In this document: positions 53,504 to 63,858 of the stretch, piece by piece
Position numbering within the stretch: position 1 is the first letter of the stretch
How the letters are laid out: each line of letters begins with the position of its first letter
Assembly (NCBI GenBank): GCA_036268615.1
Contig: DATATV010000039.1
Coordinates: 124,001 to 188,000, forward strand
Direction of reading: 5' to 3'
Length of the DNA stretch: 64,000 bases
From: DATATV01 sp036268615
GTDB taxonomy: Bacteria; Actinomycetota; Actinomycetes; Mycobacteriales; Pseudonocardiaceae
The notes under the pieces: model-generated
The model's database searches: none
What the model saw: only the letters and a program-made list of their open reading frames with translations
What the model was told of the DNA's origin: nothing
Translations under genes and position numbers: made by a program

Positions 53504-53555
53504 TCGCTCCTCCTCGCGCTCGTCGTGTGTTCAGGGTCGACTCTGCGGTCAGGCG

Positions 53556-53607
53556 CTGGCAGCCCGCGCACAGGCCGCTGTCAGCCCGGCTGTGCGCGGG
53601 CTGCCAG
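53556..53607. repeat. 17-bp perfect inverted repeat between divergent drrA-like and hydrolase genes
   Basis: CTGGCAGCCCGCGCACA (53556-53572) and its exact complement (53591-53607), 18-nt spacer. Neither flanking gene ends here, so it is not a terminator; it could be an operator or an RNA structure in the hydrolase leader. Confidence 0.75.
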
Positions 53608-53625
53608 GTGGCCGATCATGGGTGG

Positions 53626-54393
53626 ATGGCATGGCGTGACGGCGTGGTCGAGTTCGGCGGCGAGGGGCCGGGTTTCCTGTTGTTGCACGGCCTGATGGGC
53701 CGGGCGCGGACCTGGTGGCGGGTGGCCGGCTGGCTGGCCGGACACGGCCGGGTGGTCGGCTGGGACGCCCGCGCGCACGGCCGCAACCCGCACCGGGGAC
53801 CCGCGGTCACCGAGGAGTTCGTCGCCGACGCGGCCCGGGTGATCCGCGAACTGGACCTCGGCCCGGCGGTGCTGCTCGGTCACTCGATGGGCGGCCTGCA
53901 CGCCTGGGCGCTGGCCGCCCGGCACCCGGAACTGGTGCGGGCCATCGTGATCGAGGATATGGCGCCCGACCAGCGGGGCCGGACCGCGGAGCTGTGGCGG
54001 CCCTACTTCGACTCGTGGCCGACGCCGTTCGTGTCGCTGGGCGCGGTGCGGGAGTTCTTCGGCAGCCAGGGCGACTACTTCGTCGAATGCTTCACCGAAC
54101 ACCCCGACGGCTACCGGCTGACCGCGGATCTTGCGGCGCTGTACGAGATCGCCGAGGAGTGGGGCCGGCGCGAGTACTGGTCGCTGGTCGAGCGGGTGCG
54201 CTGCCCGGCGTTGGTGCTGGAGGCCGAGCACAGCCTGATGCCGCCGGGCCAGCAGGCCGAACTCGCCGCGCGGATTCCTGGGGGCGGCCGGCATCTGGTG
54301 GTGCCCGGCGCCGGTCACGTGGTGCACGACGACGCCCCGGCGCGCTACCGGGCGGCCGTCGAGGAGTTCCTGGGCAGCCTGGCCGAGGGGTAG
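53626..54393 (+). CDS. alpha/beta-fold hydrolase
   Basis: A 255-residue hydrolase. HGLMGRARTWW forms the oxyanion region, the nucleophile is in GHSMGG (about 86-91), the likely acid follows LVLEAEHSLM, and the catalytic His is in GAGHVVHDD (about 226-234). Substrate unknown. ATG 53626 is preferred; it lies 18 nt after the inverted repeat. The next gene follows after 14 nt, so they are likely co-transcribed. Confidence 0.88.
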   Translation: MAWRDGVVEFGGEGPGFLLLHGLMGRARTWWRVAGWLAGHGRVVGWDARAHGRNPHRGPAVTEEFVADAARVIRELDLGPAVLLGHSMGGLHAWALAARHPELVRAIVIEDMAPDQRGRTAELWRPYFDSWPTPFVSLGAVREFFGSQGDYFVECFTEHPDGYRLTADLAALYEIAEEWGRREYWSLVERVRCPALVLEAEHSLMPPGQQAELAARIPGGGRHLVVPGAGHVVHDDAPARYRAAVEEFLGSLAEG

Positions 54394-54407
54394 GGCAGAC
54401 TGCGCGG

Positions 54408-54917
54408 GTGGCCCAGGTACTCGCGGTCTTCTTCGACGCCGACGCGGACGCGGAGGTGCGCGCGCTCTGGCGGAAACTGGAGTCGGCCGGCATACCGGGG
54501 CCGGCCCGGCGCGACCGTCCGCACGTGACCCTCGCGGCCGCGAGCGTGATCCCACCGAAGACGCGGGCCGCCCTGGCCAAGGATCTGGCGCTGCTGTCCC
54601 TGCCGGCGCTCTGGCTCTACACCCTGGGCACGTTCCCGACCGCGGAGAACGCGTTGTTCCTCGGTGCGGTCACCGACACCGAGCTGATCGCGGTGCACTC
54701 CGCCGTGCACGACGTGCTGGCCGGCCGGGTCACCCATCCGCAGGCCTCCTGCCTGCCCGGCGCGTGGGTGCCGCACTGCACGCTGGCCGTGGACCTCGGC
54801 GCCGAGCAGCTGGCCGCCGGATTCGCCGCGCTGCACCCGATCGAGCCGATCCGGGCGAAGATCGCCACGGTCGGCATCGTGGACACCCGCACCGGCGAGG
54901 TCAGCGAACTCGGCTGA
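54408..54917 (+). CDS. 2'-5' RNA ligase / 2H phosphoesterase family protein
   Basis: A 169-residue member of the 2H superfamily. The two active-site HxT motifs are HVTLA (about 39-43) and HCTLAV (about 120-125). Relatives act on 2',3'-cyclic phosphates or 2'-5' linkages in RNA; the substrate here is unknown. GTG 54408 follows the hydrolase stop by 14 nt. Confidence 0.85.
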   Translation: MAQVLAVFFDADADAEVRALWRKLESAGIPGPARRDRPHVTLAAASVIPPKTRAALAKDLALLSLPALWLYTLGTFPTAENALFLGAVTDTELIAVHSAVHDVLAGRVTHPQASCLPGAWVPHCTLAVDLGAEQLAAGFAALHPIEPIRAKIATVGIVDTRTGEVSELG

Positions 54918-54950
54918 CCCACCGGGTTTCGGTGTGCACGGTTCCGGTGT

Positions 54951-55343
54951 TCACGCGGGCAACGGCGAGTTCAGGTGCGCGCCCTGGCCGACCAGGTAGG
55001 ACTCCATCACCCAGCCGGCGAACGCGTCGTCGAACTGGTCGAACGCGCTGATCCGGAACTGGTGGGTGAACAGCCGCCTGGTGTAGGGCGCGGCGCTGTT
55101 GATCTGCGGCCCGGTGACCACCCGCTGGAGGTCCAGGTAGCCGATCAGCAGGCCACTCGCTGTCGGCCGGGCGCCGGCGAAACCGCGCCGGGTGCCCTTG
55201 AAGGTGATGATGGTCTTGCTGGGGGAGAAGGCGAACGGCCCGCACGAGCCGACCAGTTCGACGAACTTCTGGTACATGGCAACGGCATTCTCCGGTCTGC
55301 CGCGCAGGTGGTCGGCCACGGTCCAGTCCACGGTCTCCGTCAT
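54951..55343 (-). CDS. DUF5655-type hypothetical protein
   Basis: A 130-residue small soluble protein. The N-terminal half (DWTVADHLRGRP..., MYQKFVELVGSCGPFAFSPSKTIITFK) resembles the DUF5655 domain, found alone or fused to DUF4287 in actinobacteria. The function is unknown. It is convergent with the RNA ligase-like gene. Confidence 0.75.
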   Translation of the reverse strand: MTETVDWTVADHLRGRPENAVAMYQKFVELVGSCGPFAFSPSKTIITFKGTRRGFAGARPTASGLLIGYLDLQRVVTGPQINSAAPYTRRLFTHQFRISAFDQFDDAFAGWVMESYLVGQGAHLNSPLPA

Positions 55344-55443
55344 ACGCTGACGGTAACCGCGGACCCTGACATTCGCCGCCCGTCCGAACCGCCCTCAGCC
55401 GACCCCACCCCTTCGGATGACAGCCGCCCGGCCGGTGGGTGGC

Positions 55444-56325
55444 TCAGGCGGTCACTTCGCCTGGCAGCGCGAACAATCCGGTTGTCGTCTGCTCCAGCAG
55501 CCCGTCCACCAACAGTGAGTCCAGGCACCGGTCGCGCTGCCCGGCGTCGGCCCAGACGGCGTCCAGCGCGGCCCTGGTGACCGGGCCGGGGGAGTCGCGC
55601 AGCACGTCCAGCAGCTTGCCGCGGACCTGCCGGTCGGTGCCGGCGAACTTCTGCACCGCCTTGGCCGGCCCGGCGTAGGCCGGGCGGCCGGCGTGCTGCC
55701 AGGCGCAGTCGGCCACGATCGGGCAGTCCGCGCAGCGCGGTGTGCGCGCCGTGCAGATCAGCTGGCCCAGTTCCATCAGCGCGGCGGAGAACGCCGCCGC
55801 CGGCTCGTCGGCCGTCGGCAGCAGCACCTCGACGTCGACGAGATCCCGGGTGGTGGACGGCGGACCCGCGTCGCCCGCGCCGTGCACGGCCCGGGCGACC
55901 ACCCGGCGCACGTTCGTGTCCACCACCGGACACCGCTGCCGGTAGGCGAACGCGGCCACCGCCCGCGCGGTGTACGCGCCGATCCCGGGCAGCGCCAGCA
56001 GAGTGTCCACATCGGACGGAACAACGTCGTCGTGCCGCTCGGCGATGGCCACGGCCGCCTCGTGCAGGCGCAGCGCCCGGCGCGGGTAGCCCAGCTTGCC
56101 CCAGGCGCGCAGCACCTCGCCCTGCGACGACGCGGCCAGTGCGGAGGGCACCGGCCAGCGGCCCAGCCACTCGTGCCAGATCGGCTCGACCCGGGCCACC
56201 GGCGTCTGCTGCAACATGATCTCGCTGACCAGCACGCCCCACGCGGAGCACTCCGGCCGGCGCCAGGGCAGGTCGCGGGCGTTCGCGGTGAACCAGTCGG
56301 TCAACAGCTCGGCATCAACACTCAT
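55444..56325 (-). CDS. mutY: A/G-specific adenine DNA glycosylase
   Basis: A 293-residue base-excision enzyme removing A mispaired with 8-oxoG. SEIMLQQTPVARV holds the catalytic Glu, LPGIGAYTARAVAAFA is the helix-hairpin-helix, with catalytic Asp in PVVDTNVRRV; the [4Fe-4S] cluster ligands are C-x6-C-x2-C-x5-C in CTARTPRCADCPIVADC. The C-terminal 8-oxoG-recognition (MutT-like) domain is short, as in mycobacteria. ATG 56325; a short leader with no strong ribosome binding site. Confidence 0.96.
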   Translation of the reverse strand: MSVDAELLTDWFTANARDLPWRRPECSAWGVLVSEIMLQQTPVARVEPIWHEWLGRWPVPSALAASSQGEVLRAWGKLGYPRRALRLHEAAVAIAERHDDVVPSDVDTLLALPGIGAYTARAVAAFAYRQRCPVVDTNVRRVVARAVHGAGDAGPPSTTRDLVDVEVLLPTADEPAAAFSAALMELGQLICTARTPRCADCPIVADCAWQHAGRPAYAGPAKAVQKFAGTDRQVRGKLLDVLRDSPGPVTRAALDAVWADAGQRDRCLDSLLVDGLLEQTTTGLFALPGEVTA

Positions 56326-56375
56326 GATACCGAGAATTGTTGCAGTGTCGGTATTTCGCGTCGACAGCCAGGTGG

Positions 56376-56867
56376 TCAACGCACCTCGTGCAGGCCGGCG
56401 GTGTGCACGTCGTAGACGAACCCGCGAACGCTCTCGGTGAGCCCGAGGAAGGGGCTGAGCCGCACCCGGGCCAGCGACTGGCGGACCGACGCGGCCACGT
56501 CGGTGAACGCCTCCACCGACCAGGGGGGCCGCAACCCGGTGTCGGCCTGGAGTTCGTCCCGGAAGCCGTCCTCGGTGATGGTGGCCAGCCCGCACGAGGT
56601 GTGCTGCATCACGATGATCTCGCGAGTCTGGAGTTTGCGTTGGCTGATCGCCAGCGAGCGGATCACGTCGTCGGTGATCACCCCGCCGGCGTTGCGCAGG
56701 ATGTGCGCCTCGCCGTGCCGCAACCCGAACACGTCGAACACCTTGATCCGGGCGTCCATGCAGGTCACGATCGCCAGATGCAGGCCGGGCACCGGCGTCG
56801 GCACCTCGGGGGCCCCGTGGTCGGGCCCCTCGTCATGGCGGTGAAGTAGTTCGTCGATGGCGGTCAC
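56376..56867 (-). CDS. beta-class carbonic anhydrase
   Basis: A 163-residue zinc enzyme interconverting CO2 and bicarbonate. Zinc ligands Cys36 (CMDAR, with Asp38/Arg40), His89 and Cys92 (HTSCG) are intact; FGLRHGEAHILRNAGG is the dimer loop. GTG 56867 follows CGGGAGA; an upstream ATG (56945) is in frame but outside the conserved length. It lies upstream of mutY in the same direction, 50 nt apart. Confidence 0.92.
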   Translation of the reverse strand: MTAIDELLHRHDEGPDHGAPEVPTPVPGLHLAIVTCMDARIKVFDVFGLRHGEAHILRNAGGVITDDVIRSLAISQRKLQTREIIVMQHTSCGLATITEDGFRDELQADTGLRPPWSVEAFTDVAASVRQSLARVRLSPFLGLTESVRGFVYDVHTAGLHEVR

Positions 56868-57030
56868 CGGCGTCTCCCGTCTACACGTTGGGCTGATCAC
56901 AGCCTGACCAGGACCGTTCCGCAATACGGCAAGGGCGAACATCACGTTCTGATATCCACGACCGGTCGCGACACGCCCTGATCGGGTGACTACACCACCC
57001 GTTCGGAGCTGGTGCGGTTAGTTTCCGCAG

Positions 57031-57810
57031 GTGGACGAGCCGCGGGGACCACTTCCGCCCTCGGTGTACCGACGCCGGCGCACCGTGGCGACGGCTGGCA
57101 CTGCGGTGCTGGTCATCCTGCTGGTCTGGGCAGCCGGAGCGCTGCTGGGCAGTGCCAGCGCGGATTCCGTCCAGGGCACGGCCAACCAGAGACCGGCGGG
57201 CGTCCCGCTGACCTCGATGCCCGCCAGCAACCCGCCCTCGGCCGGGCGGCTGTTCCCGGCCGGCATGTCCAGCTGGCCCAGTTCGTCCAGCCAGACCAGC
57301 GCGCCCGCGCTCACCAGCGTGCCCGGCGCACCGCCGGCACCCGGCGGGCCGGCGGCCCCCTCGGTGACCCTCACGCCGACCACCACGACCACCCCGCCAC
57401 CGCCGCCCGGGCCGCCGCAACCCTGCCCGGACAACGTGATCAAGGTGAGTACGACCGTCGGGCAGCCCAGCTACCAGGTCGGCCAACGGCCCGCGTTCAC
57501 CCTGCACATCGCGAACATCGGTCCGGTGGCGTGCATCCGGGACGTGAGCAGGCCGCTGCGGGCGATCCTGGTCGTACCGGTCACTCCCGGGCCGCCGCTG
57601 TGGTCCAGCGACGACTGTTACCCCGAGCCCGTGCACGACATCCGCACGCTGCAACCCGGTCAGGAGGCCACCTACAGCGTCGCGTGGGCCGGGCGGACCT
57701 CCGCCCCGGGTTGCCCCGCGCAGCGTTCTACCGTGCCGGCGGGCAACTACGCCGTGGTGGGCCAGTTGGGGCCGTTGGCCGGCGCGCCGACGCCGTTCAG
57801 CCTCACCTGA
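57031..57810 (+). CDS. membrane-anchored Pro/Thr-rich extracellular protein
   Basis: A 259-residue protein. A cytosolic basic start (YRRRRT) precedes one signal-anchor helix (about 20-42). Then come a Ser/Pro/Thr-rich stalk (to about 130) and a beta-sandwich-like domain (about 133-259) with four Cys (CPDN, VACIRD, DDCYPE, GCPAQ) that may form two disulphides. The domain resembles small extracellular DUF4232-like folds; function unknown. GTG 57031 is preferred. Confidence 0.75.
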   Translation: MDEPRGPLPPSVYRRRRTVATAGTAVLVILLVWAAGALLGSASADSVQGTANQRPAGVPLTSMPASNPPSAGRLFPAGMSSWPSSSSQTSAPALTSVPGAPPAPGGPAAPSVTLTPTTTTTPPPPPGPPQPCPDNVIKVSTTVGQPSYQVGQRPAFTLHIANIGPVACIRDVSRPLRAILVVPVTPGPPLWSSDDCYPEPVHDIRTLQPGQEATYSVAWAGRTSAPGCPAQRSTVPAGNYAVVGQLGPLAGAPTPFSLT

Positions 57811-57836
57811 GCCACCTCGCCCGAGCCACCGGTCGA

Positions 57837-58937
57837 TCAGGGACCGAACCAGCGCTCCTCGGCGGTGTGCGGCCGGCCGGAGGTGTTGCCCAGCACCAGC
57901 TTGGTGGCCAGCGTGACCTTGCGCGGCCGGCCGGGGTCCGGGCCGTTGAGCAGCAACTTGCCCGCCTCGCGGCCCTTCTCCAGGATCGGCTGGTCCACAG
58001 TGGTCAGTCCGGCCTGCACGGCCGCGTGGATGCCGTCGAAGCCGGTGATGGTGAGATCCTGCGGAACCCGCAGCCCGCGCCGTCTGGCCTCCTCCAGCGC
58101 ACCCAGCGCGAGGATGTCGGAGGTGCAGATGAGCGCGGTGACCTGCGGGTCGCGGTCGAGCAGTTGCGCCGCCGCGGTGGCGCCGCCGGCGATGGTGTGG
58201 TCGAACCGCTCCACCACCGGCACGTTGGACCAGGCGGTGCCGACCGACTCGAACGCGCCGGCCAGGCCGGCCAGCCGGGCCCGCTGCACGTGGAAGTGCG
58301 CGTTGCGCTGGCGTTCGACGGTGGCGAAGTCGTCGTTGCGGTGGCTGCCCAGCCGCATGCAGACCACGCCCACCCGGCGGTGGCCCAACGAGATCAGGTG
58401 CTGGGCCAGTTCGCTCATGGCCGCGTTGTCGTCGATGCCGACCCGGTCGACATCGCTGAGGTCGGGCTGGTCGGAGATGACGGTGGGTACCGGGCGCTCC
58501 AGCACGGCGGCGAGGTGCGGGTCGTCGTCGGGCACGGAGTAGACGACAAAGCCGTCGACGCCGGCCCGGTGCACCGAGGCCACATCGGCGCGCTCGGGGT
58601 TGACCGGGACGAGGTGCAGGCCCTGTCCGGCGTCCTCACAGGCGAGGGCGAGGCCCTCCAGGAAGCGGACGGCGCCGGGGTCGCGGAAGGCGTAGGAGAG
58701 GTTCTCGGTCAGCAGCAGTCCGACCGCGCCTGCCTTGCGCGTGCGCAGCGAGCGGGCGACCGGGTCCGGACCGGGATATCCCAGCCGGCGAGCCGTCTCC
58801 AGTACCCTCCGCCGCAGTTCGGGGGAGAGCTGGTCGGGGCGGTTGTAGGCGTTGGACACTGTTGTGCGTGAGACCCCGAGCTCGGCAGCCAGGGATGCCA
58901 GCGTGGCAGGACGCCGCGAATGCATAGACCGCACCAT
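57837..58937 (-). CDS. LacI-family transcriptional regulator
   Basis: A 366-residue repressor. The helix-turn-helix LASLAAELGVSRTTVSNAYNRPDQLS is at about 12-37, the hinge near 50, and a periplasmic-binding-protein-like sensor domain follows (GLLLTENLSYAF..., TALICTSDILALGAL, GFDGIHAA). ATG 58937 or 58925 are both possible starts. Divergent from a sugar-ABC ATPase gene with palindromic sites between, suggesting carbohydrate-responsive control. Confidence 0.92.
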   Translation of the reverse strand: MVRSMHSRRPATLASLAAELGVSRTTVSNAYNRPDQLSPELRRRVLETARRLGYPGPDPVARSLRTRKAGAVGLLLTENLSYAFRDPGAVRFLEGLALACEDAGQGLHLVPVNPERADVASVHRAGVDGFVVYSVPDDDPHLAAVLERPVPTVISDQPDLSDVDRVGIDDNAAMSELAQHLISLGHRRVGVVCMRLGSHRNDDFATVERQRNAHFHVQRARLAGLAGAFESVGTAWSNVPVVERFDHTIAGGATAAAQLLDRDPQVTALICTSDILALGALEEARRRGLRVPQDLTITGFDGIHAAVQAGLTTVDQPILEKGREAGKLLLNGPDPGRPRKVTLATKLVLGNTSGRPHTAEERWFGP

Positions 58938-58951
58938 GAAGTGACCGTAAC

Positions 58952-59104
58952 GGTTCAGAACCAATTGTAGAAGCGTGGGTGACGAGCATCCTTCTGTTGG
59001 GGCAACACCGCAGGTAGGAGTGGTGCTCCCGACAGCTGGTCCAGACCAATTCTGCCATCTTTCGGGTGAAAGTTGGCCGGCCGTCACTTATACCAAAGAG
59101 GTAT
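58952..59104. promoter_or_regulatory. palindromic sites between lacI-type and ugpC genes
   Basis: GGTTC-A-GAACC (58952-58962) lies 15 nt before the regulator start; TGGTC-CA-GACCA (59037-59048) and ATACC-AAAGA-GGTAT (59090-59104) lie before the ATPase gene. The first two are followed by the same CAATT. These are candidates for LacI-type operators. Confidence 0.45.
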
Positions 59105-59165
59105 CTCTGAATTCGGATGACGACGGTACCGTGACTGGACACTGACCTCAGGAAAGGTACGTCAC

Positions 59166-60269
<1,104 letters not shown>

Positions 60270-60278
60270 TTTTTCGCT

Positions 60279-60312
60279 CACAGCGGCGCACCTTCCCGAG
60301 TGCGCCGCTGTG
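60279..60312. terminator. bidirectional terminator after ugpC
   Basis: Perfect 13-bp stem CACAGCGGCGCAC (60279-60291) with complement at 60300-60312, 8-nt loop, between convergent genes; TTTTT precedes it on the minus-strand exit side. Confidence 0.88.
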
Positions 60313-60318
60313 CTGTCT

Positions 60319-61554
60319 TCAGTGCAGGAAGACGAACACCTGCAACTCGCCGACCAGAAAGCCGATCGCCGCGCCGACCGCGATGAGCTTCCACTCGTCC
60401 TGCTGGAAGGCCGGCCGCAGCAGGCCCTCGAACTGGATCGGGGTCAGCCCGCGCATCTTGTCCACGATCGTGTTGCGCACGTCGAGGGCCTCGGTGGTGT
60501 AGTCCCGGGCGTAGCTGAGGGTCTCCGGCAGCCGCTCGATCGTTCGGGTGGCGGCGGCGAGCTTGAGCTGGTCGAACCGGCCGCTGCCGACGGCGAACGT
60601 GACCAGCGGCTTGGCCAGGCTCATCCGCTCGTCGATGGTGTGCTCGACCTCGCGCTGGATGAGCGCGAACAGCCGGTCGGAGCGCGGCCCGTGCAGGATC
60701 GTGTCCATGATGTTGTCGGCGGTCAGGATCTCGGCAGCGATCAGCGTGCCGTAGTCGGCCGCGACTTCCTGCCGGCGTTTCTGGAACACGCCCTGCCAGC
60801 TGACCAGCCCGAAGAACCGACGGGGTTCGCGTGGCAGAAAGATCATCTTCAGGGCGAGCCAGTCGGTGAGCCACCCGACGCCGAGACCGAACAACGGCAT
60901 CACCAGCGGGGAGTGGGTGAACGCCCAGAGCACCATCTGCACGACGCCGAGCAGGAAACCGAAGTAGAGCCCGCAACTGGCGATGAAGGCGAGCTCGTTC
61001 TTGGCGATGTCCCGGATCAGCCGGTTGAGCAGCGCCTTGTCCCGGACGAGATGGGTGACGGCCATGTCGCTGACATCCAGCACGCTGTCGATGTCCGCGC
61101 CGATGGCGGTCATGATCCGGGTGACCAGCCGAGGTGCCTCGACCCGCACCTGCCGCAGCAGCAGTTCGCGGGCCGGTCCGGGCAGCCGTTCCCAGAGCCC
61201 CGGCTGATACTGCTCGACAATCTCCGGCGTCAATTCGTCCACGACGTGCAACAGCGGGCCTTCAATGGCCTTCGCGAGTTCGGCGGGATCAAGCCGCGCG
61301 AAGATCTCCGGCACACTGATCAGGTTGGAGGTCAACAGTTGCACCGCCGTCGTCGCCATCCGAGCGGCGTTGCGCGGCAGCACCCCCTGCCACCCGATCG
61401 GGGTCCGGCGCACCCCGGCAAAGGCCAACGGCCGAAACATCATCTCGATCGCGACCCGCTTGGTGACGTACCCGATGGCCGCAGCGACGAACGGCATGGA
61501 CAGGTAGATCGGCCAGTGCGCGGCCACGTCCGCGAACACGGCGGAGAAATCCAT
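60319..61554 (-). CDS. DUF445 family membrane protein
   Basis: A 411-residue protein of the DUF445 (YheB-like) family. It has an N-terminal helix (about 12-35), a second helix pair in the middle (about 210-255, including GVGWLTDWLALKMIF) and one at the extreme C-terminus. The repeated (V/L)xxxWLT(N/D)xxA(L/I)xMxF-type sequence after the helices (VTKRVAIEMMFRP, LTDWLALKMIFLP) is the family hallmark. ATG 61554 follows GGGGAGG; the earlier in-frame start is not used. Function unknown. Confidence 0.88.
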   Translation of the reverse strand: MDFSAVFADVAAHWPIYLSMPFVAAAIGYVTKRVAIEMMFRPLAFAGVRRTPIGWQGVLPRNAARMATTAVQLLTSNLISVPEIFARLDPAELAKAIEGPLLHVVDELTPEIVEQYQPGLWERLPGPARELLLRQVRVEAPRLVTRIMTAIGADIDSVLDVSDMAVTHLVRDKALLNRLIRDIAKNELAFIASCGLYFGFLLGVVQMVLWAFTHSPLVMPLFGLGVGWLTDWLALKMIFLPREPRRFFGLVSWQGVFQKRRQEVAADYGTLIAAEILTADNIMDTILHGPRSDRLFALIQREVEHTIDERMSLAKPLVTFAVGSGRFDQLKLAAATRTIERLPETLSYARDYTTEALDVRNTIVDKMRGLTPIQFEGLLRPAFQQDEWKLIAVGAAIGFLVGELQVFVFLH

Positions 61555-61772
61555 CCGGCCTCCCCACCAGCAAGGACGAACGCGATCGGACAACAGGGAA
61601 CGAAACAGTCTGCTCGGGTCGGCCCGGATGTTACGCCGAGTCGATCACCGGTGCCCGGAACAACACGGCGGTTGCCAGGTGTGTCGCCGGCCGGCTGGAC
61701 ATGCCACTCCGCCGCTGCGATCGGTGTCCACCCGTCGACAATCCTGGCCCGAAGCCAGAAAGGCGGTCGTTG

Positions 61773-62210
61773 TCACGACGGAGAATCGGAGTCGGCTGCC
61801 TCCTTGATCGGATGACCTTGCTCATCACGCCTGCGTCGTGGCGCATCCTGGGCCAAACCGACCAGTCCGAAAATGACGAGGAATGCGATCACCGGCCACC
61901 ACCACCAGCCCCCACCATCAATAGCCAGAATCGTCAGGGCCGACCCCGACGTCAAGAAGATCAGCGCAAGGACGATCCCGAACCCGCTCCGACGCATATC
62001 CTCGTCGTACGAGATCAGCCCCTCGATCGACCTGTCGACATGCCGAAGGAGGCTCGACCTTGCCGCGCTGTCCTCCGGCAGCGAGGCCAACAATTCCAGG
62101 TCTCGCTTTATCAGACGGTATGAACCCTCCGGTCGCCGAATGCGCTGAGCTACTGCACCGAGGATCGGGAGCAGCACGACCACAATGGGCGACAGAGCCT
62201 GCCAAATCAC
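61773..62210 (-). CDS. small membrane protein, unrecognised
   Basis: 145 residues with an N-terminal hydrophobic helix (about 5-20), a charged middle (YRLIKRDLELLASLPED, DRSIEGLISYDEDMRRSG) and two C-terminal helices (about 78-93 and 100-118) around GGGWWWWP, then a polar tail. Codon use is less G/C-rich than in the neighbours. No family recognised; GTG 62210 has no clear ribosome binding site. Confidence 0.6.
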   Translation of the reverse strand: MIWQALSPIVVVLLPILGAVAQRIRRPEGSYRLIKRDLELLASLPEDSAARSSLLRHVDRSIEGLISYDEDMRRSGFGIVLALIFLTSGSALTILAIDGGGWWWWPVIAFLVIFGLVGLAQDAPRRRRDEQGHPIKEAADSDSPS

Positions 62211-62294
62211 AAGGCAGATTACCGAACCACTGGCATCGCCGTCATGTTGATATTAGTGCTCCACCCGTCCGCGCCTTTGACCTTCAGGAACAGG

Positions 62295-63728
62295 CTAGAA
62301 CTGGTAGTACAGGAACGGGCTGAACGTCCCCGACGCGATCAATATCGCCGCATAAGCCAGCCCCACCGTCATGACCCCGATCCGAATCGTCACCGCGGGC
62401 CGACTACGCGACGCCTCCAGCAGCGGCCCGGTCACCGGGTGCGTAGGCAACAGCACCACCAACAAAGCGACGAGCAGGATGATCAACCGTTGGTTGGTCA
62501 GCGCGGCGTTCACCAGGTCGGTGAGGCCGGACAGGTCGGGAACGAACATGTGGCCCAGGATGGTGAGGGCCTGCCCGAGGTTGCCCGAGCGGAAGAACAC
62601 CCAGCCGATCACCACCAGCAGCAGGGTCAGCGCGCGCCGGGCCAGTCGCTGCCACGTGCCGTTCGGGCTGCCGCCCCGGTTGAAGCCGCGCTCGATCACC
62701 AGCAGCGCGCCGTGGTACAGGCCCCACACCAGGAACGTCCAGTTCGCGCCGTGCCAGAAACCGGTCAGCACGAACACGATGCACAGGTTGCGGTACGTCT
62801 TCGCCGGGCCGTGCCGGTTGCCGCCCAGCGGGATGTACACGTAGTCGCGGAACCACCGGGACAGCGACATGTGCCAGCGCCGCCAGAACTCGGTGATGGT
62901 CACCGACGAGTACGGCCGGGCGAAGTTCTCCGGCAGCCGGAAGCCCAGCATCCGGCCCAGGCCGATCGCCATGTCCGAGTAGCCGGAGAAGTCGAAGAAC
63001 AGCTGGAGGGTGTAGCCGACCGCGCCCAGCCACGCCACACCGAACGTCATCTGGTGGTCGGGAGTGCTGAAACACGCGTCCACCATCGGGCCCAGCGAGT
63101 CGGCGATTACGGTCTTCTTCACCAGGCCCAGTGCGAACCGCGGGAAACCGGCGGCGATGTCGTCCAGGCGGTGGGTGCGCTGCTGCGGCAGCTGGTCGGC
63201 GATCTCCCGGTACCGCACGATCGGACCCGCGATCAGCTGCGGGAACATCGCGATGTAGGTGACGAACGAGACCGGGTTGCGCAGCGCCTTGCGCTCACCC
63301 TTGTAGATGTCCACCACGTAGGAGATGTGGTGGAACGTGTAGAACGAGATGCCGATCGGCAGCGCCAGGCTGACCACCGGGAAACCGCCGCCGAACAGGT
63401 GCACCAGGTCGTTGATCTGACCGGTGGCGAAGCCGGCGTACTTCCAGATCAGCAGCGCGCCGACATCCACGCACACCACGCTGATCAGCAGCCGTTTGCG
63501 CAGCTTGCGCCGCAGGTCCCACTCGTCGGGCTCCAGCAGCGGCCCGGCCAGGAAGTTGACCACCATGCAGGACAGCAGCAAGAGCGTGGTCGCCCCGCCG
63601 CCACACGCGTAGAACACCAGGCTGGCCACCGCGATCACGCCGTTGCGCCAGCGGCGCGGGGCGATCAGCACGGCCGCGAGCACGACCGGCAGGAAGTACC
63701 AGAGGAACAACGGGGTGGCGAACGACAT
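62295..63728 (-). CDS. MBOAT-family membrane O-acyltransferase (AlgI/DltB-like)
   Basis: A 477-residue protein with about ten membrane helices. The family core is clear: PQLIAGPIVRY, FFDFSGYSDMAIGLGRMLGF, NFARPY, FWRRWHMSLSRWFRDYVYIPLGGN, and the invariant His in GFWHGANWTFLVWGLYHG. Such enzymes move acyl groups onto extracellular polymers or lipids. No partner SGNH/AlgJ-type gene is in the window; the next gene left is the small membrane protein. ATG 63728 follows GAGGCGGAG. Confidence 0.94.
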   Translation of the reverse strand: MSFATPLFLWYFLPVVLAAVLIAPRRWRNGVIAVASLVFYACGGGATTLLLLSCMVVNFLAGPLLEPDEWDLRRKLRKRLLISVVCVDVGALLIWKYAGFATGQINDLVHLFGGGFPVVSLALPIGISFYTFHHISYVVDIYKGERKALRNPVSFVTYIAMFPQLIAGPIVRYREIADQLPQQRTHRLDDIAAGFPRFALGLVKKTVIADSLGPMVDACFSTPDHQMTFGVAWLGAVGYTLQLFFDFSGYSDMAIGLGRMLGFRLPENFARPYSSVTITEFWRRWHMSLSRWFRDYVYIPLGGNRHGPAKTYRNLCIVFVLTGFWHGANWTFLVWGLYHGALLVIERGFNRGGSPNGTWQRLARRALTLLLVVIGWVFFRSGNLGQALTILGHMFVPDLSGLTDLVNAALTNQRLIILLVALLVVLLPTHPVTGPLLEASRSRPAVTIRIGVMTVGLAYAAILIASGTFSPFLYYQF

Positions 63729-63814
63729 GCTCCGCCTCTCGTTCCTCGGCCGCCTGATCAGCCCGCCGGTCGGCCGGGCTGGGCTCGACCATAGCGAAGC
63801 GACCCGCACGGAGA

Positions 63815-63852
63815 CCGTGAGTTCGCCCGGATGTGGCCGGGCGAACTCACGG
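63815..63852. terminator. terminator before the RNA methyltransferase gene's end
   Basis: Perfect 16-bp stem CCGTGAGTTCGCCCGG (63815-63830) / complement (63837-63852), 6-nt loop, 7 nt after (minus strand) the methyltransferase stop. Confidence 0.88.
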
Positions 63853-63858
63853 CTCGGG

